Source: Whitmania pigra (Eukaryota; Annelida; Clitellata; Hirudinida; Haemopidae). From it: a DNA stretch of 64,000 nucleotides. The notes beneath the pieces were generated by a model. That model ran no database searches, had not been told where the DNA came from, and was given only the letters and a program-made list of their open reading frames with translations. The stretch is from assembly GCA_021613335.1 (NCBI GenBank), contig JAJTWR010000090.1:1614501-1678500 (forward strand), written 5' to 3'. The stretch's first letter is position 1; each line of letters starts with the position of its first letter. The translations under genes and the position numbers were made by a program. Of the stretch, positions 54,401 through 64,000 are shown in pieces.

Positions 54401-57400
54401 AATTTAACATAGAAACTAAATAAAATGAAGTGCTAAACAAATGGGATGCATTCCTACTGAAGATGATGAATCGTACCATCTTCCCTTTCCCTACAGCGAT
54501 AACACGGAAGTAGTTAAAAAGAAGACCTCGCAGGCAAAGAAATTACTGGACAGGTGGCATACCAGTTATCTGGAGATGAGACTGAAGATTGAGATGATGG
54601 GTAGGGATGCCAGGTGGGAGTTTGATCGAAAGAAGCTGTTTGAACACACCGACTACATGGCTATGGTGTGTGGGGATCTCCACGAAATGGCCGAGGTTTG
54701 TGGAATGACTTGACGTTGTAGTACGATAATTATTATGATAGTTTTTAATAATATTGTAATATAATGTAATATTTCAATATAAATACAACAAGGGATGAAT
54801 TAATGTCATGTGATTTAATAATAAGGAGAGATTTTATTATAATTTATTATTTTGCTTTTGGGTTATTTCTATTTATGATTTGATTAAATTATCTTTGTAA
54901 TATTTTTGTTTTAAAATATGAAATTATTATTTATACATGAGCCTCATAATTGGTTAAGAAAAATATTTAATTGAATCTCATCCATGTATCCATTATTTAT
55001 TCATTATTTATCTCATTCATTTATCCATTATTTAATACTGATGCACTTCAAGGTATTCGAGGATTTTCGTGGCATCTTTGGCCAGGAGTTGAAGCTGGTG
55101 GTGGGGGACGACGAACGAATCAATAAAATCCTGAGGAGGGTTGATGCCCTGGTGGAGCCCATTTCAAAGGTCACTATAATGACACTGACGACGACGATGA
55201 TGATGACAATGGTGATCATGGTGATGCTATTGATGATGGTGAAGATAACTGGTGGTTCTTTTGTCCTAATTCACCTGACATTTAACCCAAGAACTTCATC
55301 ACGTCATCCCCAGGTACCCTTTGACATCTTCAGTCCAAAGTATCAAGAGAGTTGGGTCTCGGCCAAGGATCGATTCCAGGCCGAAACCTCCTCCATGGAA
55401 GTTGAAGCCAAGAACTTTCTTGATGACTCATTCAGGAACCTCAGATCTGCGGATGGAGCTTTCGAGATGCTGAAAAGGTTCCAGAATGTTAAGACCAGGA
55501 GGTCCCTGAATGCTCTCCTGTCGAGAAAATTCACTGACGTCTTGGTTCAGTTTCAAAAAGAGGTCGGGATGATGATGATGATGATGACGATGACGATGAT
55601 GATGATAAATAGATATTAATAACCTAGTGTGATTAACATTTATTTTAAACATTTTATTTTGCACATTATAAACGCATGGCTTATCATTTAACTGACTTTC
55701 ATGTCTGTCAAAACCCGGAATTCAAGACGAAGAGATGAAAACACTGATAATAATAAACGAATTGCTTCTAATTATCAACTGATTATTTTTAGGTGGAAAA
55801 TCTTGAAAAGATCTTCATGGCCAACTGCTCCTCACCTCCAATCCCCCCAAACATGCCCCAAGTTGCTGGGGCGATAGCCTGGGAAAGAGAGCTCTTCCTT
55901 AAGATGAAGAGGACAATGACCAAGTTCATCAGGTTTGAAGATTTGATGCAGACTGATCACGGAAGAAATGTGAGTCCAAAATAATGCTAATTGGATGAAA
56001 TAATATGTGATAATGAATGTAATTTGTAATATTGAATGTAATTCGTAATAATGAATGTAATTCGTAATAATGAATGTAATTTGTAATAATGAATGTAATT
56101 CGTAATAATGAATGTAATTCGTAATAATGAATGTAATTTGTAATAATGAATGTAATTTGTAATAATGAATTTAATTTGTAATAATATGTGATAACGAATG
56201 TAATTTGTTTTATGTAATCCTTTTACCATCTATATCCATAATTATATATAGCCATATAGCCAGCTTCTAATGCTTTTTAATGTGAATCTTTCTCAAAATT
56301 TAGTAAACCAAATTATCCTGCATCAATGCCACTCAAAAAGCATCCCTTAACGTTCATTGATGATTAGAATATTATCTAAAATAGTTTTTATTTAGTTAGT
56401 TATTTCGTTAGTAATAGTTATTTTATTTGCTCCACTAAAAAATCCAGTCAAAGACTGTCTACTTGAACCTGGCCAAACAAATGAAATCCTACGAGGAAAA
56501 ACATTTCGAAAAGTGGAAAGAGATGGCTGTTGTGAAGCTTCCCGAGTTGTTGAAGAAGAATTTACTGTTGGAAATTCCATCACTCTTGGCAACCGTTACT
56601 AAGAAGTCGAAAGTGAAGGAAACTGTTTTCACTGCTGGTAATAAAAAAAAGTTTAACTTGGCTTGAAATTTGAATGACTATTTATAATACTATTTGTAAT
56701 TCATGAAATTAATTGGTTATTATTAAATTGTATAATTATAAATGTGAAGTATGATGACATACAATAATTATTATTATGCACCAAAAATCAAACACATATC
56801 GACCAGTTTAATTTATAAAATTTTAAGTTATATATAATATATATCATATATATACATTTAAATGCTAATATTTAGTTCCTCACATTCACAGCTTTATCAA
56901 AGAGACCAAAATATGTGGTGAACTTTGACCCTCAGATATTGGTTTTGATTGCTGAGACAAAACATCTCGAGGTCATGAAATTCCCTGTGCCTGACCTGAC
57001 CAGGAACATTGCCCTCCAGGTATTGAAGCAGTTTGTCCTAGTTGCAATTACATTGATGGACAGCATGTGCAAATTTGTCGTGATTTAATTAAGCAATTAT
57101 TATTTTAATTTTAATAAGTTTAACAATTATTAATCAACAAGGAGCAAAGGCTAAAGAAATATTCTGATCAGTTGACCATCATGCTTGATAGCTACCACAA
57201 AGTGTTGCACTCCCTTGATGATGCAGAGGTTAAGAGTTCAATGAATAACAAATTTAATAATCCACTTTGTAATACATAAGTATAATTAATTAAAGAAAAT
57301 TAATAAATTAAAATAAAGCTTATTAATTACATTTACCAAATGAACTTCACTCTCAGATAGTCCTTCTGGAACCTCTGATGAACGACCTGGAGCGGGTTTT

Positions 57401-60400
57401 GAACCCCGGAGTTGCGAGGTTGAACTGGAATGCACTTGGAGTCCTTGATTTTGTTGCCATGTGCAACAATGTAAGTCTTGTTGTCATTGCAATTGTCGTA
57501 ATTGTTGCATTAAAACATTCAAACCTGCTCTCCAAGTTTCCATTATAACTGAATATTTGCTTATTAACCATTAATTAAAGTCATTTGTTGTTAATGACTG
57601 ATGTCTTACATTATGGAGATTATATTGATAACTTATGCCATAAGTTAACGTTGCTATTGCTTGTAGGCAATAATAACCTTTACCTCGACTGTGAGCCATG
57701 TCAAAAAGAATGCATCAGACATCAACAAGCTTCTGAATGAAATGGAGATTTCATCCCTCTTCAAATACCCAATCATGAACATCAGCTATTCGACCAAATC
57801 ACCTGGAAACGAAATGGTGGATGATGATGATGATGATGATCGTCACGACGGTGACGATGGGAATTATGACAAGAACCAGAAAGATTCCCCTAAAGAAAAT
57901 CCAGACATCAAGTCTTTCATTTCAGGTTCGTTTAAAATAGAAGATTCCTCAAACAATGGCGAACAGCCTGGTGAAGGCAAAGGTGAAATGATGGACGGCC
58001 ATCATAAAGATGGTTTACAATCTCCAAAAGATGCATCAGGTGAGGAGATATCAGGAGACAATGCAGTGAAAACACCAGGGAGGCAAAAGCTCACAAATGC
58101 AAAGTTGATTCCTCAACCTGACAAACTTCTGAGAACCCTGCAGTTGAGGTTGTACGGATGCAAGACATTCTTCCAAAAGATGGAGGATCAAAGAACTCTT
58201 GATGTCCTCAGACTTGTTGAGATTTACAGGACCATTGGACCTCTTCTAGTCAAATTGGAAAACATGCTTTTCCTCACCAGCACTGGATCAGCTCCTGGAA
58301 TGAAGAAGTACTATTTGTACTGGGAAAGAAGGATTTTTGAAACCCTTCTTCAGGTCAGTTTCACTTACTTTAAACTTAATTTTTTTTGGTTTAGAACGCA
58401 ATCTTGATAAACTCTTAATCGGTGTTGTAATTTATGCCTGTTATGCTCTTATTATTGGAATTAACTTGAAACTTCTGAATTACGAACTATTTTAGAGTTT
58501 AGAATAACATTTCATTCATTTGATTGAGGTTTTGGAAATAATGACATTTCAATTCGTGTGGTTTCATTAAATTGGTCACTTAACATAAATTTAATTAAGC
58601 CAGTTATTTGATTATTTTTAAATCGATAAGCATCTCGAATCCTGAGAAACTAAAAATGATAAACAGATGGTGACAAACAACCTCAGAAAGTTCAAGATTT
58701 CCCTTGGTGGTGTTGAATGTATTTTCCAAGTGGAAGTGATGCTGGTAGGTTATGATGTCATCATGAGTCCAGGAGCAAATGATGTCTACCAGTTGATTCT
58801 CCAGTCTGCCAGAGATTGCATCGAGAGGTTTCTATCGCTTTACCACGACTAAATATGATTTTGGTTGATCGCTTTCTTAATGCCTTGCACTCGTCAACTT
58901 TCAAATCTCAGTTGTGTAATGACTTGTTTCGTTAGGCATTTAATTTCATTTTAATTTGGTTCTTAGTTGAAAGGTTCAGCTAATGAATTTACAATTGAAC
59001 AAAATTTAATGCTTGAAGTGACCTCCCAGAAACCTGAGTATTCACTCGGTAATTGTAAATGTCTGTTTAATGATTAAACAATTATTCATTTGGATAGACT
59101 GAACCTCATAAGATTATTGCCACCACTACCATAATCATCATCGTCGTTGTCATCACCATCATGCTGTTTCCTTTTGCCGAGGTTGAAAATGTTTGTTCGT
59201 TGGATGCACGGTACCTGCTCGGAGGCTTCTCCGCAGAAAGTTCCCGAAAGTGACGACACGCGCATCTTCAGCTTCTTTGACGATGTCGTCATGGAGATGA
59301 CAGTCCATGAACTCCTGGGCGAAATCCAGGAAGTTGCCAAGCAAACCATCCGAGGGACGCTCGATGGACTGATGGTCTGGAAGAAGTTTGGAAACTTTTG
59401 GAAGTCAGACAAGGTTGCTGTTGTGGTGGCCATTGCTAGCAATTGATTACTTCTATTTACTTTTAAGTTAATAAAACCAGAGACAACATTTTTATTACTG
59501 ATTGTTAATTAGTTATTATTATTTTTTTAAAATTAAAGGTTTATTTAGCAATTTATCATCATCAACTACAGATTAATACAGTGGAAAAATGGTTCCTGAC
59601 CAATCCAAGTATAGTCCAGTTTGATGAAAAGTTTCAGTTCTTTGAATGTGCCATGGAAGAATTGCTTGAACTTCCTCCCATTGACAGTCACCTTTGCCTA
59701 CTTATCCACTTGAAGCCACTCATCCAGTCCATCAAACAGCACATCGAGGGCTGGACTGAGGCCTATGCCAGAGCACTCTTTGACTCTTCAGCTGTGGCAC
59801 TGGATGAGCTCATGAACAAGCTGAAGGTGGATTCTCAATTCTTGGGCTGGATTTGTGTTATCTGCTACTTATTTTCACTTCCGTTTTGTTATCCTTGCTT
59901 TAATTATCGTCTAGTGACCTTTTCAAGGTGCATACTGCCTGAGTTATTGCCTTCATGTTCTATCAGATGCACTGTGCACTCTAAACATAAAGTAGCATAA
60001 TGTCGAAATAATATAATTTCTTCATTCGATTTAATTTGTGTTTAATTAAGTTTCCTTATGCATTCTCATAAGTAGATACAATAAAAATCAGCTAAATAAA
60101 TGAAACGAAATTTAATTGAAATTTTCTTTCAAGTCAAAGATTAAAGACCTTGACAGGGAACCAGAACATCTTGACGACCTCAAGTTCATCCTGACAACAA
60201 TCTCTGACATAAAGGTCATGTCATTGGATACAGAGGTTGACATTACAAGGGTTCAAGAGAGATTCAGAACCCTCAACATCTACAAACTCCAAGTAGCACC
60301 CCTGTTCTTCTACGGAACAAATGGCTTCAATTAGTTAAAATAATAAGGAATTTGCCTTAGCAACATGATGTAGTAGTTATGTTTTGCAAAGATGCAGAGG

Positions 60401-63400
60401 AATGAGCTTTAAGATTAGAAAAGATAACATTGATTTATTTACAATTTTAGTTTTGAGCAATTTCCAAATAGAAATCTTTTCGTTTACCTGCTCAGTGTAA
60501 CATGGAAAAAATGGAAGAGGCTGGTCAATTGAACAAAGTTTGGGCGGAATTGTTGAACAAGGGGAAGTCTGTTGATGTATCTCTTTATCCTGTTAAGAAG
60601 AAATTCAGACAGGTGGGTCCAAATATTAGATCTAGGTTAAAAACAACAAAAAACTTCAAGTTAAGCAGACAGTAAAATTAATGTTAAAAAAATTAAATCA
60701 ATTCTAAAGTTAAAAAAGTTAAATCAATTCTGTAAACAAACACCATAAATCAGATTCCATCTAAATCAAGTGTCAGTGATTAAAAGTTAGAAAAATTCAC
60801 ACTCAATCTCAGTTTTCAACTTTACTCATTTTCTTCTAAATTAAAATAATAATAATAGTTTAAATATTTCTTAAGTCATCAGTATTAACTTTTTCATCAT
60901 TATGTCAAAGCTTACCCTGTCCCAAATCAAAGAGTTCAAGCAGACCCTAGCAGAGTTCAAAGAGAAATTCATCTCAGAAGGACCTGGATGTGTTGATGAT
61001 GATCTCGAAAGAGGTGTTGTTTGACATTTTCATCATGCCACCAAATAAGTGAATAATTTCAAAAGATATTCTAATATTCTATTTATGTACAATTTTTAAT
61101 ATTAAAGTACAGCAGAACATAGGCACAAAATATGATCAATTTAAATGACATATTTTTCAATATCATCACAATCCACGTGATACCATCTTTGTCATTACCA
61201 GGACTTGAGTTGTTGACTGTGTTCAAGAAGCAGTTGGATGATTACTTAGAGCAGAGACAGGAACTGAAAAGTGCTGAAAAGCTCTTTGACATGCCAATCA
61301 CTGTATTCCAGGACCTCCTTCACATCCAGAAAGACATGAAAGGACTGGAACAACTTTATTCCATCTACAAGGAGCAGAAGGTAATACAATGATTTCCAAT
61401 CATATTTGTGCCACATCTTTGGTCATCATCATCATCATTATCATCACAACTGTTGTCAATCAATTTTTCTTTATCGATACCAATTTAGGAAGCCAGACGA
61501 CAGTGGGCAGAATGTCTATGGGCAGATCTGAATATGGTTCAGCTTCAAGATGGCACAGAGGGCTTCTTGAAGGCCTTGAGGAGGCTTCCCAAAGAGGTAA
61601 AAAGCATGTCTGTGTGCCATGCCCTTGAAGAGAGGATGAAGGAATTCAGGGATTCACTGCCACTGTTTGTTGACCTCAAGCATGAAGCCCTTAGAGAGAG
61701 GTTGTCATAAAATGTGATTCATCTCTTATGATATGAGCCTTGCATATTTGCCTTTGTTAATAATAGTCACTCACTGTCATTACTACGAATCATCATCACA
61801 ATGATTTTATCTTTCTAACTCTAAATAAATTGCAGCCCGAGTAACCATGTATATTTGAAACCCTCTCCAGGCACTGGAAAGAGTTGATGGAAAAGACTGG
61901 TCAGAAGTTCGACATGAACCCTGAGTCCCTGACGCTTTCACACATATTCGCCATGCAGCTTCATCGCTTCCAGGAGAAAATAGGAGAGGTCGTGAACTGT
62001 GCCATTAAAGAATCTGCCAATGAGAAGGTTAAATTGCTAATTTTTTTATGTGTTTGAATGGCCCTCATCTATTCCATTTGAATCATCAATTACAAAAGTC
62101 ATTTTATTTAGATAATAATTTTTAGCTGTTAGATAATAAAATTGTTCTTAGTTATGCAAACCAGAACTCTCTCAACATAAAGACTTGATGTTCATTTCCT
62201 GTAATGATCAAAGCTAAGCCCCAGAATTATTTCAGGGACTGAAAGAGATTGAGGACACTTGGTCAAGTCTGAAGTTCAATATTCAGAGATACACCAAGGG
62301 CAATGCAGACAGGGGACACATTTTGGGATCGCTCGACGACACCATTCAGCTATTGGACGACAATACCATGCAACTTCAGGGCATGTCGGTGTCAAGATTC
62401 ATCGGACCGTTCTTGGGCTCTGTGCAGAAGTGGGAAAAATGTCTTGCCCACATCTCTGAAGTTCTCGAGGTCAGTTGATTTTTAAATGTTTTGCAAAATT
62501 AGTATATATATATAAATATTACTAATATTAATATTTTATTAATTTGCTATTAGCTAATTTGTGTGGCGACATATGTTTAGCATTAGAGGCCTTATTGTTA
62601 TTATTGTTTATTTGATATATATATTATACTGTTGTATTGTACATTTATTGTTATTGTTGTAAATGCTTCGTTAATAACGTTACCCTTTTTAGCAGTTTAA
62701 CTTTTAGCATTCTAAAAATAATTTATGCATAAGTGTCATTATTTTTAAGCTTATCCTTAATTTGGAAGGCACACGTTATTAGCAGGTTTGCCTTCATTAA
62801 TAAAAGGTATCTTTTGTGTACTTTTACATCCCTATTTTGCTTCACCAACTCTACATTATAAATTGTACATCTCAAACACATACAATGCAGGTATGGATGA
62901 TTGTGCAGAGGAAGTGGATGTACCTCGAGGGCATATTTGTGGGAGGCGACATCAGGGCTCAACTGCCAGAGGAGGCAAAGCAGTTTGATGAAATTGACAG
63001 GACATTTAAGAGGGTTTGTTGATAATTTTATTGGTAATAAAACATTTTTTGATAACATTTGTGATAATGGTAATGAAATCATAATAAGTTGCAATAATTT
63101 TTTAATAATTTTATTTATCACTTTATTTTAGTTATATACCATAAGTTTTATAAATTCTGATTAAAAATTTTTTAAAATATAATAGACACTTTAGAGACTA
63201 CATAAAATAAAATTAAAAATATTGAAACTCATTTTGAAATTAATTTGAATCCTTTTTTATACTCGAACAGATCATGGCAGAAACAGCCAAATCACCGGTC
63301 ATTAAACATGCCTGTCATGTTGAGAACAGGCTGTCCGATCTTAGGTCTTTGTCTCAAGGGCTTGAGAAATGCCAGAAGTCCCTCAACGATTACTTGGACA

Positions 63401-63828
63401 CCAAGAGAAATTCCTTTCCCAGGTTGAATTTGATATGTTGTTGTTAGTTTATAAAAGTCATCTGTCTTGAGAATTTTAATTTAGTAATTTTAATGAGTTT
63501 TAGATGATTTTATAGCGGTGAAAAAACAATGATGTAATACTTACGTAATAGTTATGTTGCTTGAAATGATTATAATTACATTAAGATTAGCAAAATACAA
63601 TTTTTCTAAAATTCGAAACAATTTCAAATTGCCTAACTATGAATCAATGAATGTTTTTATCATCTGTTTACATAACTTCATTACATGGTACAATCATCAC
63701 CATAATCATCTTCATCATCATTTTTATTCCCCTCATAATGATACAGATTCTTCTTCATCTCTGATGACGAACTTTTGAGCATCCTTGGAAGCAGTGACCC
63801 GATGTCTCTTCAGGAGCACATGATCAAG
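51456..63828 (+). CDS. DNAH10: Axonemal dynein heavy chain, DNAH10-like (N-terminal part, continues past window)
   Basis: Twenty-nine exons give about 1870 codons of tail and linker, before the motor AAA ring: 51456-51678 (donor uncertain), 51880-51951 (GC donor), 52244-52326, 52539-52760, 52988-53342, 53599-53891, 54122-54372, 54497-54695, 55053-55169, 55314-55562, 55793-55969, 56448-56637, 56892-57019, 57142-57228, 57357-57470, 57667-58353, 58667-58827, 59182-59413, 59572-59826, 60134-60292, 60496-60612, 60911-61013, 61202-61380, 61489-61700, 61871-62027, 62236-62469, 62891-63013, 63271-63422, 63747-63828. The start MEDFRISWIRSR and the DHC_N1 region (GAFEMLKRFQNVKTRRS) are typical. DHC_N2 shows HWKELMEKTGQKFDMNP, SLKFNIQRYTKGN, VWMIVQRKWMYLEGIF and FFFISDDELLSILGSSDP. 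From memory, DELLSILGSSDP and QEHMIK favour DNAH10 (inner-arm group) over other chains; the exact paralogue is less sure than the family. Confidence 0.92.
56014..56206. repeat. 19-base tandem repeat in a dynein intron
   Basis: About nine copies of AATGTAATTCGTAATAATG (C/T variable at the centre) lie just after exon 55793-55969. A minus-strand open frame across it is an artefact of the repeat. Confidence 0.85.
57823..58100 (+). other. Acidic low-complexity insert within the dynein exon 57667-58353
   Basis: Inside the DHC_N1 region the protein runs through seven Asp encoded by a GAT microsatellite, then Asp/Gly/Lys/Pro/Ser-rich sequence for about 90 residues before dynein-like sequence returns (KLIPQPDKLLRTLQLRLYGC). 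The frame stays open, so it is either a real disordered loop or contains a cryptic intron. I saw no good donor/acceptor pair to remove it. Confidence 0.6.
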
Positions 63829-64000
63829 GTACTCATGACCTGGAAATGCCTCACCTTAGAATGTGATTATTATAAGGATGAAATGATGATAAGGATAGAA
63901 TTATAATAAGGCTGAAATTATGGTAAGATGAATTTATAGTAGGATGAAATTATTAAAAATTTTCACTGTTACTACCTTTATTACTGTCATTATTCTATTA

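Noticed and set aside
55028..55219. Met/Thr-rich continuation of the dynein exon (TLTTTMMMTM)
   Set aside because: It is intronic GAT/ATG microsatellite after the donor at 55169; dynein sequence resumes at 55314.
55987..56229. Minus-strand frame with repeated IHYYKLHSLL
   Set aside because: Artefact of the 19-base tandem repeat, whose period gives a repeating peptide without a stop.

Overview
The window is nuclear DNA from an AT-rich invertebrate animal. The genes are split into many short exons by AT-rich introns. Axonemal dynein, mitochondrial citrate synthase, a muscle-type immunoglobulin-domain protein and collagen-like proteins point to a ciliated bilaterian. Very frequent Gly-X-Thr collagen triplets recall annelid cuticle collagens, so an annelid (perhaps leech-like) is my best but unproven guess. 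All large genes are on the + strand. Exon limits were read by hand from splice sites and frame.

Layout. (1) 220-32713 holds three tandem paralogues of a collagen/apple-domain family: gene A (220-5782, 5' end outside the window, no membrane anchor), gene B (12357-20665, 25 coding exons, about 558 aa) and gene C (22215-32713, 26 coding exons, about 597 aa). B and C have a signal peptide, an N-terminal apple/PAN-like domain split over two exons, alternating Gly-X-Y blocks and single-exon apple/PAN-like domains, and a C-terminal membrane anchor. Every intron in all three genes is phase 1. (2) Between A and B lie a one-exon minus-strand gene with a PNUTS-like PP1-binding motif (6801-7076) and a four-level nest of DNA transposons (7627-12015), each level marked by its own target-site duplication. 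(3) Gene C intron 1 carries a hAT MITE and a LINE 3' fragment. (4) 35490-42642 encodes a Ser/Tyr/Arg-rich protein with I-set Ig domains; one intron holds about 500 bp of AAT repeat. (5) 43269-45321 has two hAT remnants. (6) 46509-50258 is a complete nine-exon citrate synthase gene. (7) 51456 to the right edge is the N-terminal part of an axonemal dynein heavy chain, DNAH10-like, with a near-consensus RFX X-box just upstream of its start.

How they work together. Genes A-C look like one locus that grew by tandem duplication and by shuffling of symmetrical phase-1 exons. They would place trimeric collagen stalks with repeated apple domains outside the cell, on the membrane (B, C) or possibly secreted (A). 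No ligand or role can be read from sequence. The other genes are ordinary housekeeping, muscle and cilium genes with no evident link to the cluster.
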